Shown one piece after another: positions 18,973 to 28,382 of a stretch of DNA of 64,000 nt (its first letter is position 1; each line of letters opens with the position of its first letter). Position numbers and translations under genes: made by a program. The notes beneath the pieces were generated by a model. The model was given only the letters and a program-made list of their open reading frames with translations. It was not told the origin of the DNA and did not search any database. Origin of the DNA: Saccharomonospora cyanea NA-134 (lineage in GTDB: Bacteria; Actinomycetota; Actinomycetes; Mycobacteriales; Pseudonocardiaceae); assembly GCF_000244975.1 (NCBI RefSeq), contig NZ_CM001440.1, positions 2,154,325 to 2,218,324 on the forward strand, read 5' to 3'.

Positions 18973-19207
18973 CAGCGGCCGCGGCATACACGGACTGACG
19001 CGGGCTCACGGGTTCCGTTACACCCGGAAGTCAACATCAGTGAGCGGCAAGGGGAATGCCCGCGCGGTGAACTGGCACAGGCCGAGCCCACCGCACGCCG
19101 CGTCGCGAACGAGCATGTGCTACTCGATGTCTCTGTCACCGTAGGACGGGTCCTTCGCCTTACGTGCCGTCGGTCGACACGACGGCGGGCCGGAGCGCGG
19201 CGGGTGG

Positions 19208-19705
19208 TCACCAGGTCCGGGGCCGGTAGCGGGTGAGGGTGTCGCGGAGATGGTGACCGGGGCCGCGCAGGAACAGGGCGTCCAGTTCGTTGACGGGGAC
19301 GGTGAGGGGGCGGCCGTCCCCGTCGGGGTCGTCGTCGGCCGGGGGATACTCGTCGGCGCGGCTGACGGGGATGGTGACATAGGGTTGATCGTTTCCGAGA
19401 CCCTGGGGATCGGGTTCGGGCCGGCACCGCCACTGCGCCCCGTAGTGGCGGACGTGGACCTCTCCGAGGTACCAAGCGGCGACGCTGACGAGCTCGGTGT
19501 CATGGGCCGCCATGATGTCCTCGTAGGAAGCGAAGCGGCGGCGCAGCAGGTCCTCGAGCCGGTCAAGGGACTCGATGCTGAAATCCCATCCGCCACTGTC
19601 GAGCGGGGAGCGTGTTTCGAAGGCGGCAGCCTGTGCGGCGGTCCATAGGTTCAGCCGGGGGTTGTCCGCCCACTTCTCCTCGCCCCTGCGCTGCCGTCCC
19701 TCCAC
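19208..19705 (-). CDS. Hypothetical protein, DUF3806-like pattern
   Basis: A 165-residue acidic protein I do not recognise with confidence. The central pattern MAAHDTELVSVAAWYLGEVH followed by RHYGAQWRC resembles the 'a-ylGe-i--g-W' core seen in DUF3806-type and some immunity-like proteins of actinobacteria. No signal peptide, membrane segment or catalytic motif is visible. It sits alone upstream of the tRNA-Leu terminator, on the same strand as the tRNA. Confidence 0.7.
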   Translation of the reverse strand: MEGRQRRGEEKWADNPRLNLWTAAQAAAFETRSPLDSGGWDFSIESLDRLEDLLRRRFASYEDIMAAHDTELVSVAAWYLGEVHVRHYGAQWRCRPEPDPQGLGNDQPYVTIPVSRADEYPPADDDPDGDGRPLTVPVNELDALFLRGPGHHLRDTLTRYRPRTW

Positions 19706-19793
19706 GCGGGTGACCCTACGCGGTACCAGACTCGGCTCGGCGTGCTTCGTGTGTCCATGCCGTCGTCGTGCGGCGCCGCGCCTGGAAGCGCAC

Positions 19794-19832
19794 TAAGAAA
19801 CAAAAGAACCGGCCGCCTGCGACGACCGGTTC
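19794..19832 (-). terminator. Intrinsic terminator downstream of tRNA-Leu
   Basis: On the minus strand a hairpin with arms GAACCGG and CCGGTTC (19832-19826 and 19812-19806) is followed by a T-rich run TTTTGTTTCTT. This is a classical rho-independent terminator just after the tRNA. Confidence 0.85.
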
Positions 19833-19850
19833 ATCACCTGGCACTCAGAG

Positions 19851-19934
19851 TGTCCGAGGGGGGACTTGAACCCCCACGCCCTTTACGGGCACTAGCACCT
19901 CAAGCTAGCGCGTCTGCCATTCCGCCACTCGGAC
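19851..19934 (-). tRNA. tRNA-Leu (anticodon GAG)
   Basis: An 84-base tRNA with the long variable arm of class II. The acceptor stem GTCCGAG pairs with CTCGGAC and the discriminator is A. The D-arm region is TGGCGGAATGGCAGACGCG, the anticodon stem CTAGC/GCTAG holds loop TTGAGGT (anticodon GAG), the variable arm TGCCCGTAAAGGGCG pairs on itself, and the T-arm is GGGGGTTCAAGTCCCCC. CCA is not encoded. It reads CUC/CUU leucine codons. No integrase or attachment repeat is next to it. Confidence 0.97.
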
Positions 19935-20035
19935 TTGCTGGGGAATAGAGTAGCGGACGCCCGAACAGCTCGTGCACGGGGGGTGCCCTTTCGCGCCCAC
20001 AGCGAGCTCACCTGCGCGAATGATAGGAAGGTGCG

Positions 20036-21358
20036 GTGACCGAACCCAATCTGATCGACGAGGCCGCCGACGAAGCCGTCACGCTGACGAGCGAGCTGAT
20101 CCGCATCGACACCACCAACACGGGCGATCCGGCGACGCTGGCCGGCGAGCGCGAGGCCGCCGAATACGTGGCCGAGAAGCTCACCGAGGTCGGCTACGAG
20201 ATCACCTACGTGGAGTCCGGCGCGAAGAGCCGGCACAACGTGATCGCGCGCCTGGCGGGCGCCGACCCGAGCCGGGGTGCGCTGCTCGTGCACGGCCATC
20301 TGGACGTCGTACCCGCCGACCCCTCCGAGTGGTCGGTTCACCCGTTCTCCGGAGCCGTCCAGGACGGCTACGTGTGGGGCCGCGGGGCGGTGGACATGAA
20401 GGACATGGTCGGCATGTCCCTGGCCCTGGCGCGGCACTACAAGCGCCACGGCATCGTGCCGCCGCGTGACATCATCTTCGCGTTCCTCGCCGACGAGGAG
20501 GCGGGCAGCCAGTACGGCGCGCAGTGGCTGGTCGAGCACCGACCGGAGTTGTTCGAGGGCGCGACCGAGGCCATCAGCGAGGTCGGCGGTTTCTCGATCA
20601 CGCTGCGTGACAACGTGCGTGCCTACCTCATCGAGACCGCCGAGAAGGGCATCCGCTGGATGACGCTGCGGGTGCGTGGCACGGCGGGCCACGGCTCGAT
20701 GCTGCACCACGACAACGCCGTCACGAAGCTGTCGGAGGCCGTGGCACGGCTCGGCAACCACCGGTTCCCGCTCGTTTTGACCGACTCGGTGCGCGAGTTC
20801 CTCGCGGGCGTCACCGAGATCACCGGCTGGGACTTCCCCGAGGACGACATCGAGGGCGCGGTGGCCAAGCTCGGCAACATCTCGCGCATGATCGGCGCGA
20901 CGCTGCGTGACACGGCCAACCCGACCATGCTCAACGCCGGGTACAAGGCCAACGTCATCCCGTCCACGGCCGAGGCCACCGTCGACTGCCGCATCCTGCC
21001 CGGTCGGGTCGAGGCCTTCAACCGCGAGCTCGACGAGATCCTCGGCCCGGACATCGAGAAGGAGTGGCTGGAGCTGCCGCCGGTCGAGACGACCTTCGAC
21101 GGTGCGCTGGTCGACGCGATGAGCGCCGCCGTGCTCGCCGAGGACCCCGGTGCGCGCACGCTGCCGTACATGCTGTCGGGAGGCACCGACGCGAAGGCGT
21201 TCCAGAAGCTCGGGATCCGCAACTTCGGGTTCGCGCCGCTGAAGCTGCCGGACGACCTCGACTTCTCGGCGCTGTTCCACGGCGTCGACGAGCGCGTTCC
21301 CGTGGACGCGCTGAAGTTCGGCACACGCGTGCTGGACCGGTTCTTCCGCAACGCGTGA
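20036..21358 (+). CDS. M20/M25/M40 family metallopeptidase
   Basis: A 440-residue cytoplasmic di-zinc hydrolase of the M20 family (ArgE/DapE/carboxypeptidase relatives). Metal-site motifs are LVHGHLDVVPAD (His88, Asp90), WGRGAVDMKDM (Asp120) and FLADEEAGS (Glu154, Glu155). The dimerisation domain follows at about 205-320 (RVRGTAGHGSM), and a C-terminal LSGGTDAKAF and ALFHGVDERVP carry the last ligand His. The GTG start is preceded by AGGAAG five bases away. Members cleave an amino-acid or acyl group from small peptides or acylated amino acids; the exact substrate cannot be told from sequence. Confidence 0.93.
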   Translation: MTEPNLIDEAADEAVTLTSELIRIDTTNTGDPATLAGEREAAEYVAEKLTEVGYEITYVESGAKSRHNVIARLAGADPSRGALLVHGHLDVVPADPSEWSVHPFSGAVQDGYVWGRGAVDMKDMVGMSLALARHYKRHGIVPPRDIIFAFLADEEAGSQYGAQWLVEHRPELFEGATEAISEVGGFSITLRDNVRAYLIETAEKGIRWMTLRVRGTAGHGSMLHHDNAVTKLSEAVARLGNHRFPLVLTDSVREFLAGVTEITGWDFPEDDIEGAVAKLGNISRMIGATLRDTANPTMLNAGYKANVIPSTAEATVDCRILPGRVEAFNRELDEILGPDIEKEWLELPPVETTFDGALVDAMSAAVLAEDPGARTLPYMLSGGTDAKAFQKLGIRNFGFAPLKLPDDLDFSALFHGVDERVPVDALKFGTRVLDRFFRNA

Positions 21359-21359
21359 G

Positions 21360-21395
21360 CTTCGTGGGGCCCGCGCCCGTGCGGGCCCCACGAAG
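21360..21395. terminator. Perfect 15-bp hairpin between convergent genes
   Basis: CTTCGTGGGGCCCGC (21360-21374) pairs perfectly with GCGGGCCCCACGAAG (21381-21395) around a six-base loop. It lies directly after the peptidase stop and 25 bases before the end of the convergent helicase gene, so it can serve as a bidirectional terminator. Confidence 0.85.
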
Positions 21396-21420
21396 CCGGA
21401 TGGTCCGCTTCGCCTTCCGG

Positions 21421-24400
21421 TCACTCGGTAGGCAGGCGACCCTCCCTCACACCGAACTTCAACGCCTTGCTCAGAACGTCATGGGCCTGCTGTGTCAGGC
21501 TCCGGTGGCCCAGCAATTCCAGCGTCGCACGGAAGAGCTTCTCCTCCGTCGTCGGCTGCTCGGAGGTCAGCACCTCTCGCATGGCGTTGGTGATCTCCTC
21601 CGGTGCGATCTCGCCGACCTTGCGGTCGCCGGGCCTCTGCGTCACGCGATAGCCGCACCAGGTGTCCGGGTCAAGGTGCGGTGGCCAGACGAACACGCCG
21701 AGACCGCTTTTCCGCTTGCGGAGACTCCTCGGCAGACAGACCAGCGCCTCCTGTTCGCGGTTCTGTCGCACCCGGCTGAAATCGAAGGACCTGACGACCG
21801 CGTTCGCCAGTCGACCGATCTCGACCGGGCCTTCGAACCGGGTGATCTCGATGAACAGGTCGGCCACCAGTCGTCGCACCCGCTTGTCGTGCGGCAGAGC
21901 CTCGAAGTCCTCCTTCGATCCGACGATCTCCGGTTTGAACGGCACGAACGGGGCAGGGCCGTCCACGGGTGCGGCGGCCTCACGCATCGACTCGTCGTCG
22001 CGTGACCGGGGATCACTCCCGGTCGATGGCGAAAGTGGTCGTGGTCGCACCGTGGTTGCCTGGTTCGCGATGAACCCCGTCCCCGCGTCGGCTTCGGGGA
22101 GCGCCACGATGCCCTTCACAGCCTCCGTTTCGTCGGCCTCCTCGATCACCTCTGCCTCGTGCTGCTGTGGTCCGGGCGAGGCTTTCTCGGCGTCCCGGTG
22201 AATCGGTGCCAGGATGCGCGTCGGTTGTTCGGTCTCCCTGGGCGTCTCGGCACCCGTGTCGGCTGTGTCGGTCCGTGCCTGAGCAGCCGATGCCTCCTTG
22301 ATCGCGCGTTCGATCTTGTCCAGGACCGCGTCCTGGTTCCTGATCCATTCGGGCAGCCAGATCCGCACGGTCGCGGGCCAGCGCATGAGCTTTCCAAGCA
22401 GTTGTGGAGCCGCGTCCCGGTCGGCCACCGTCGGTTTCGACGCCCACGCCGGTCCGTCCAGCAGCGCCGCGACCTGCCAGCGGTCACTGCCCGGTTCCCG
22501 GACAGCGAGGTCGACGGTGAACTGGGACAGCCCGAAGTGTGTGGCCACCCTGTAACCGCGGGATCGAAGTGTCTGCGCCACCTCGTCCAGAACGCGTTCG
22601 CCACCAGGGGTGTCGTGGGATTGTGGTTGGCCGAGCTGGTCGAAACCGTGGGCGGCCAGGTCCAGGTACGCCCGCAGATGCCGGGTTCCGGTCGCGTTCG
22701 TCCGCGACAGGTCGATGTCCTTCGGATCGAAGGAGCTGAACAAGATCACCCGTTGCCGAGCGCGTGTCACGGCGACATTCAGCCTGCGTTCCCCACCCGC
22801 CCTGGTCAACGGCCCGAAGTTGAGCGGTAGTTTGCCGTTGTCGTCCAGGGAGAACGCCAGCGAGAACAGCACGACATCCCGTTCGTCGCCCTGCACGTTC
22901 TCCAGGTTCTTCACGAACAGGGGCTCGTCCTCTCGTGCCAGTGCCGCCTGGACGCGGGGATCGGAGCTCTCCTCCAGCAGGTTCAGGATCAGGTCCCGTT
23001 GCTGGACGTTGAATGTCACGACCCCGATGGACTGCTTCTTCTTGCCCGTGTTCTGCCCGGCGAGCAGATGGCCGATCTGGTCGACGACCGCTTCCGCCTC
23101 GATCCGGTTGGTACGGGTGCCACGCTTGCCGCGGTCGAACACACCGTCGACGCGCCGCCACGTCACCGCCGCGTCCTCCGGTCCGCCGGGAGCGGGCAGA
23201 CTGTGCAGCTTGCCCTCGTAGTAGTGGTGGTTCGAGAACGTGATGAGTGTTTCGTCGGTACTGCGATAGTGCCAGGTCAGCCACTCCTGTGGCAGCCCGG
23301 ATTCCACGCACTCCTCGAGAATGCTCTCCAGGTCGGCGAGCGCGGCCGTGGTGTCGTCGTCGGTCGGTGCGTCGTCGTCCAGATCGCCGTGACCGGCTTC
23401 CATGACGCTCGTGGGCGGCATCTGCTTGGAGTCGCCGACCACGACCACCGACCGGGCCCTGCCCATCGCCCCGATCGCCTGCGCCACCCGGATCTGGGAA
23501 GCCTCGTCGAAGACCACCAGGTCGAACTCGATCGCTCCCGGTTCGAGGAACGTGGCCACCGACGCCGGACTCATCAGGAAGCACGGGGTCAGCGCGGTCA
23601 CCGTGTCCGGGTACTTCGCGAGCAACTGCCGGAAGGAAAGATGGTTACGACCACCACGGCGAGACGGCTTCAGGTGACGCAGGAACTCACCTCCCCGGTC
23701 TCGGGCGTTCTCCTCCAGCCGAGGCCGCCTGCTGACGATCTCGGTCGCCATGCGTTCGGGCAGCAACGTCCTCAGCTCGCCACCGAGCCGGAGGTATTCG
23801 CGGACGTGGTGTTCGTGATCCTCGCCGTCGAAGAAGCGCAGCCCGTTCCCGTCGAGACGTTCCTGGAGCGCTGATCGTGCCACTCCCCGCAGATACGCGA
23901 GTTCGAGTTCCGCGGCAGGCAACGTACCACGCAGAACCCGCTCGCGGAATTCGTGGAGACCGCACCGGGCGAGCACGTCGGTGTGGGCGAGCAGAGTGCC
24001 CCACCGCTGCAACGGAAGCAGACCTTGTTGCCGCAACTCACCGAGCCAGACGGCGCCGTCGGTCTCCCATGCATGTGCCCAACCCCGGCCTTCGCTCCAC
24101 AGAGCGAACTCCTCATCGCTCACGTTGAGCAGCAACAACCATCGGCCCCACGCCGACACGAACCGTTCGAGCACCTCCACGGGCGTGGCCGTGCCGAGAC
24201 TACCGAGGGCCTGCCACAGCCCCGGCATGTCGGCGCGCAGGGTGCGCGCGGTGATGAGGGCGTCACGCCGCTCGTGAACCGCGGTGACGGCGTTGGGCAG
24301 CACCGGTGTCCAGTCGAGTGGCAGGGACAGGCCCGCGACACTGTGGGCTCGCTGGTACAGCCAAGCCGCCGCCTCGCGGGCCGCCATCACCTCGGCCATC

Positions 24401-27159
24401 ACAGGAACAACCCGATCCGGGTCGAGTTCGGCGCCGGCGACGAGGTAGGGGCTCAGCCGTTCGGTGAGAGCCTGCTTCCTCTTCTTCCTACCGAACAAAC
24501 CCTTGTCGGCGTCGGCCGCTTCCGCTGCCAGTGTGGGCAGGTCGGCGTGGACGAACAACTCGGGTCGGAACGTGGCGAGAACCCGGGCGTGGTCGAGCCG
24601 GAACCTGTCGATGTCGCTGAGCAGCGTGGCCACCATGTCGTCCCATCCCGGCACGGCGGCTGCCGCTGTGTCCTGCGGGCCGGGCAGCCTTCCCGACGCG
24701 GACAGCCGGGCGGTGGGAAGCGCGGCACCGGCGTACTGGGGCCGGGGCAGTGCGGCGAGGCGGTCCCGTAGCTGTGGCGGCAACTCGTGGAATCGCTGCT
24801 GAGCTGCGGCCAGGTCTTCAGCGGCCTGCACAAGCTCGGCCACGCTCACCCCGGAAACGTCCCGCAGGCCGCTGATCGCCCATGGATGGTGAGACCGCAA
24901 CCGGGCGGACTCGGCGGCTGTGGGCAGAGCCCGAGCGGCGGTCTCGGTTTGGGAACGCCGCTCATCGTCGAGGGCGAAGAACGCGGTAGGTACGTCGGCA
25001 ACCGGGCCCTCACTGTGCACGGTGGATGCCGCGTAGGCAGACCATACGGACATCCCGGCCGCGTTGGGGGAGTGCAGCTTGGCCGGGTAGCCCCGCAACC
25101 TGGTGAAGCTGCGTCGGAACGCCGCTTCCGTCGCGTTCCAGCCGTGCTCGTCGAACCGGGCGGTGCGAGCCCGCGCTGTGCGCAACTGTGCCTTGATACT
25201 GGCCAACGACTGTTTCCGGCCGTGCAGGTCGAGACAGAAGTCGCCGAGTCCGTTCGCGGCGAGCCTGCGTTTGACCACGTCGAGCGCGGCTTGTTTCTCC
25301 GCGACGAACAGCACCGTCCTGCCCTGTGCCATGGCATGGGCGATCAGGTTGGTGATCGTCTGCGACTTGCCGGTGCCGGGGGGTCCTTCGAGAACGAACG
25401 ACCGCCCCTGCGCAGCCATGACGATCGCCCGTTGCTGTGATCCGTCGGCGGCGATGGGCAGGTGCAACCGGCCTTCGTCGAACGAGTCCTCCCCGGCGAC
25501 AGGATCGACGAAGGCGTGGCCGGGCTTCTCCACCAGATGCCGGACGACGGGATTGTCCAGGAACCGCTGCCAGTGGTCGGTGAGGTCTCGCCACATCTGG
25601 AACGTCGAGAACTGCAACAGGCGTAGACTCGCGCGCTCGTCGATGCGGTAGTGCAGGTTGTTCTCGACCAGGCTGGTGCGGATCGCTTCGAGAGAACGGT
25701 CGATGTCGATACCGTCCTCGTCGAGGATCGGGTTTTCCAGTTCGGGAATGCGCACGCCGTGTCGGACACGTAGCCATTCGATGAGGCAGTAGTTCGGCGT
25801 GGCGATCTCGTCACCGTCGATCACGATCGTGTACGGCTTGTGGCCCGTGCCTCCGTCGATGCGGACGGGAAGCAGGAACAGCGGTGCGTGTGCCTCGCCG
25901 GAGGGCCCGGGATGCACGAGCGTTCCCAGCGTCAGATAGAGGTAGTTGCTGCCGGTTTCCTGCTGCAGAGTGCGCGCTTCGCGTTGCAGAGCTCGCATCT
26001 TCGTCACATAGCGGTGGTCGGACACCGCCACGTGAATGCGGTGGTCACGCCGCAGTTCCTCGGCGAGGACGTCATCGGGAAGTTCCTGCGCCCGGGAGAC
26101 GCGGCGCATCCGGTCCACGCCACCGATGTGGTCTTCCGGTACCAGCCGCACCGGCTTTCCGGCGTGTACGAGGTCGTCGAGTACGGGCAGCGCGCTGACG
26201 GGCACGTGCAGGTCCACACCCTTGCCGGTACGGGGGAGTTTCAGTAGCGGGTTGCGCAGGCTGAGATCGAGCAACGCCTTGCGCCACTGCTTGATCCGCT
26301 CGGGCGCACCGTCGTCACCACCGCGCACGGCGAGGTTCTCCTCGCCGCGCAGTGCACCCGACCGCAGAAGCTCGGCCGGTAGCGCCAGCGTGGTCCTGGC
26401 CGGGGGCTGTTCGATGTCGGGTTCGTCCGCGCGCAGTCGGTCCTGCGACGGCAGGGCCTTGACGCCGTTGCGGTGTGCCAGAGCGATGTCGACCATGCCG
26501 AGCAGAGTGTGGTCGTCGGCACGGAAATGCGCGTCCGCGGCCGCCACGGCGTCGGCGAACGACATCGAATCCCGACCCGGCCCCACCCCGGTCAGCTCGA
26601 CCGCGATCGCGCGGCGCGCCTCGACAAGGTTGGTCATATGGTTGGCGTCGAGCGAGACGGTCTCAGGAAGCCGTTCCTCGTCGAGGAAGAATCCGGCGAA
26701 GGCATGGCCCGAGACGATGAAGACGAGGGGATGCAAGCCTGCCGCTTCCAGGCACGCCGCGTACGTGACGGACAGGTCCAGACAGTTGCCCAGTTGCTCG
26801 CGTAGTACGGCGGAGGTCGTACGTACCTTCTGGCCTGTGCGTTCGAAGGACGCCTGGGTGCTGACGTAGCTGATGCGGTGTTGCCGCAAGGCCTCGTACA
26901 CCGCTCCGCCGATGAGCGCGGCTCGTTCCGGGCCGGCCTGGTAGCCCTGGATCGAGCTGGAACCCGTTTCTCGTTCGAGCAACTCACGGGCGCTGCGTAG
27001 CACCCGACCGACGGAGGAGGTGTTGGGTTGCACGAACGCGGCGATGGAGTCGTAGAGCGTGGGAGAGTTGAACCACTCGTTGTGAGCGAGAACCCGCGGA
27101 GTTGATGCGATCCAGGTGCTCAGGCTCGGCCCTGCGCTCGAAGAGCGCCTCCAGCGCAT
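21421..27159 (-). CDS. DUF4011-type SF1 helicase with nuclease-like domain, 5' end truncated by recombination
   Basis: About 1,900 residues. Starting at about residue 22 is a transglutaminase-like/DUF4011 N-terminal region (EQLGNCLDLSVTYAACLEAAG). A superfamily 1 helicase follows, with Walker A LEGPPGTGKSQTITNL (near 590), motif II LVVFDEASQIRVAQ (near 1215) and WHYRSTDETLI (near 1296). Next comes a Vsr/DUF559-like nuclease segment (about 1500-1620, RVATHFGLSQFTVDLAV) and a C-terminal DUF3320-like domain (about 1740-1912). Similar helicase-nuclease proteins are antiphage candidates. Homology begins abruptly at VLAHNEWFN near base 27090; residues before it are encoded by an alternate frame of a CGNR gene remnant, so the native start and N-terminal part are missing. 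Whether it is still expressed is unclear. Confidence 0.88.
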   Translation of the reverse strand: MRWRRSSSAGPSLSTWIASTPRVLAHNEWFNSPTLYDSIAAFVQPNTSSVGRVLRSARELLERETGSSSIQGYQAGPERAALIGGAVYEALRQHRISYVSTQASFERTGQKVRTTSAVLREQLGNCLDLSVTYAACLEAAGLHPLVFIVSGHAFAGFFLDEERLPETVSLDANHMTNLVEARRAIAVELTGVGPGRDSMSFADAVAAADAHFRADDHTLLGMVDIALAHRNGVKALPSQDRLRADEPDIEQPPARTTLALPAELLRSGALRGEENLAVRGGDDGAPERIKQWRKALLDLSLRNPLLKLPRTGKGVDLHVPVSALPVLDDLVHAGKPVRLVPEDHIGGVDRMRRVSRAQELPDDVLAEELRRDHRIHVAVSDHRYVTKMRALQREARTLQQETGSNYLYLTLGTLVHPGPSGEAHAPLFLLPVRIDGGTGHKPYTIVIDGDEIATPNYCLIEWLRVRHGVRIPELENPILDEDGIDIDRSLEAIRTSLVENNLHYRIDERASLRLLQFSTFQMWRDLTDHWQRFLDNPVVRHLVEKPGHAFVDPVAGEDSFDEGRLHLPIAADGSQQRAIVMAAQGRSFVLEGPPGTGKSQTITNLIAHAMAQGRTVLFVAEKQAALDVVKRRLAANGLGDFCLDLHGRKQSLASIKAQLRTARARTARFDEHGWNATEAAFRRSFTRLRGYPAKLHSPNAAGMSVWSAYAASTVHSEGPVADVPTAFFALDDERRSQTETAARALPTAAESARLRSHHPWAISGLRDVSGVSVAELVQAAEDLAAAQQRFHELPPQLRDRLAALPRPQYAGAALPTARLSASGRLPGPQDTAAAAVPGWDDMVATLLSDIDRFRLDHARVLATFRPELFVHADLPTLAAEAADADKGLFGRKKRKQALTERLSPYLVAGAELDPDRVVPVMAEVMAAREAAAWLYQRAHSVAGLSLPLDWTPVLPNAVTAVHERRDALITARTLRADMPGLWQALGSLGTATPVEVLERFVSAWGRWLLLLNVSDEEFALWSEGRGWAHAWETDGAVWLGELRQQGLLPLQRWGTLLAHTDVLARCGLHEFRERVLRGTLPAAELELAYLRGVARSALQERLDGNGLRFFDGEDHEHHVREYLRLGGELRTLLPERMATEIVSRRPRLEENARDRGGEFLRHLKPSRRGGRNHLSFRQLLAKYPDTVTALTPCFLMSPASVATFLEPGAIEFDLVVFDEASQIRVAQAIGAMGRARSVVVVGDSKQMPPTSVMEAGHGDLDDDAPTDDDTTAALADLESILEECVESGLPQEWLTWHYRSTDETLITFSNHHYYEGKLHSLPAPGGPEDAAVTWRRVDGVFDRGKRGTRTNRIEAEAVVDQIGHLLAGQNTGKKKQSIGVVTFNVQQRDLILNLLEESSDPRVQAALAREDEPLFVKNLENVQGDERDVVLFSLAFSLDDNGKLPLNFGPLTRAGGERRLNVAVTRARQRVILFSSFDPKDIDLSRTNATGTRHLRAYLDLAAHGFDQLGQPQSHDTPGGERVLDEVAQTLRSRGYRVATHFGLSQFTVDLAVREPGSDRWQVAALLDGPAWASKPTVADRDAAPQLLGKLMRWPATVRIWLPEWIRNQDAVLDKIERAIKEASAAQARTDTADTGAETPRETEQPTRILAPIHRDAEKASPGPQQHEAEVIEEADETEAVKGIVALPEADAGTGFIANQATTVRPRPLSPSTGSDPRSRDDESMREAAAPVDGPAPFVPFKPEIVGSKEDFEALPHDKRVRRLVADLFIEITRFEGPVEIGRLANAVVRSFDFSRVRQNREQEALVCLPRSLRKRKSGLGVFVWPPHLDPDTWCGYRVTQRPGDRKVGEIAPEEITNAMREVLTSEQPTTEEKLFRATLELLGHRSLTQQAHDVLSKALKFGVREGRLPTE

Positions 27160-27359
27160 CGCGGAGGCGGAAGGCCTCTCGGTGCCCCCGCTCCGTCCTC
27201 AGCGGAGGAGAGCGGCAGGCCGGCGGAGCGCATCCACTCCGCCAGCTCCTGATCATCGGCGATCGTGTCGCGAGGACGTGTGGACCAGCGCTCGCGCAGG
27301 GTGTTGACGAAGTCGATGCTGAGCGCCCCACCCGTGAAAAGCCAGTCGCGACGGCCCAT
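27096..27359 (-). pseudogene. CGNR/ABATE-domain regulator, truncated and frameshifted
   Basis: The ATG at 27359 begins MGRRDWLFTGGALSIDFVNT, the hallmark ABATE N-terminus of CGNR zinc-finger transcription factors, followed by LAEWMRSAGLPL. Near 27175-27200 the frame breaks: the continuation FRLRDALEALFERRAEPEHL is in another frame. Homology ends at about 27096, where the helicase gene begins, so the C-terminal CGNR finger is lost. It is divergent from the hydrolase at 27420, its probable former target. Confidence 0.8.
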
Positions 27360-27419
27360 CCAGCTAGCGTACGCCGACGCGCGCTTGACCTAACCCCGTC
27401 AGATGGCTAGAAACAGAGC

Positions 27420-28253
27420 GTGCCTTCCATCGCCCTGTCAGAACTGACCATGCACTACGAGCGGCGAGGGAAGGGTCCGTTGCTCGTCCTGCTGCACGGC
27501 TGGCCCCAGACCTCGGCCTGCTGGCGCAAGCTTCTCCCCGCGCTCGCCGAGCACTACGACGTCGTGGCTCCCGATCTGCGGGGGTACGGACACACCGACA
27601 AGGTCGTCGGCGATTACCGCAAGCGACGCATGGCGCAGGATGTCGTCGAGCTGGTTCACGCGCTCGGCCACGACACCATGCGCCTAGTGGGCCACGACCG
27701 CGGCGCGCGGGTGGCGCATCGCCTGGCGCTCGACCATGGGGCGATGGTCTCCCACCTCACGCTGCTGGACATTGCTCCGACCCTGCACACCATGCACCAG
27801 GGCGGTCCCCGCGCGGCCAAGGGCTACTGGCACTGGCTCTTCCACGAGCAGCCGGACCTTCCCGAGCGCCTCGCGGGCGCCGATGTCGCCGGTTACCTGG
27901 GGTACTTCTTCGAGCGCTGGGCGGTCGAGCGCGCTGCGCTCGACGACGCCATCCCGCACTACGTGGAGGCGTTCTCCCGACCCGGAGCACTGCGAGCCGG
28001 GTTCGATGACTACCGCGCCACCGACGGCGATCTCGCCGACGATCTCGCGGATGCCGAGGCCGGTCGCATCCTGGATCTGCCGGTTCAGGTGCTCTGGGGG
28101 GAGCATGGGCTTCCGCGCGGAGATGTCGTCGCCGCCTGGAAGCCATTCGCCCCACGAGCCTTCGGGGAGGCGATCCCGGGCTGCGGTCATTTCATCGCAG
28201 AGGAGAAGCCCGAGACCCTCGTGCGCCACCTGCTCGCCTACCTGGCGGCCTGA
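27420..28253 (+). CDS. Alpha/beta hydrolase, haloacetate dehalogenase/epoxide hydrolase type
   Basis: A 277-residue cytoplasmic alpha/beta hydrolase. The oxyanion-hole motif is LLHGWPQTS (24-32), the nucleophile elbow is VGHDRGAR (Asp93, so an aspartate nucleophile as in dehalogenases and epoxide hydrolases), and the catalytic histidine is in PGCGHFIAEEKPE near the C-terminus. The GTG start is the first in frame. Fluoroacetate/haloacetate dehalogenases share the GHDRG elbow, but the substrate is not proven. The damaged CGNR regulator lies divergently upstream, so the gene may now be deregulated. Confidence 0.9.
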   Translation: MPSIALSELTMHYERRGKGPLLVLLHGWPQTSACWRKLLPALAEHYDVVAPDLRGYGHTDKVVGDYRKRRMAQDVVELVHALGHDTMRLVGHDRGARVAHRLALDHGAMVSHLTLLDIAPTLHTMHQGGPRAAKGYWHWLFHEQPDLPERLAGADVAGYLGYFFERWAVERAALDDAIPHYVEAFSRPGALRAGFDDYRATDGDLADDLADAEAGRILDLPVQVLWGEHGLPRGDVVAAWKPFAPRAFGEAIPGCGHFIAEEKPETLVRHLLAYLAA

Positions 28254-28382
28254 CGTCGGCGGCGCGCCCGGCCGGCATGCGTCCGGTCAGGCAGGCTGGC
28301 TGCTGGCTCTGCTGGCCACCGCGCCCGACGCGTTCGCCTGAGGCAGGTGGCCGCGCGAGCCGAGCCGTGCCTCCGGAAGCGG

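Noticed and set aside
19851-19934. tRNA-Leu as an integration site
   Set aside because: No integrase gene, and no repeat of the tRNA 3' end in the window; the acquired region begins 7 kb away.
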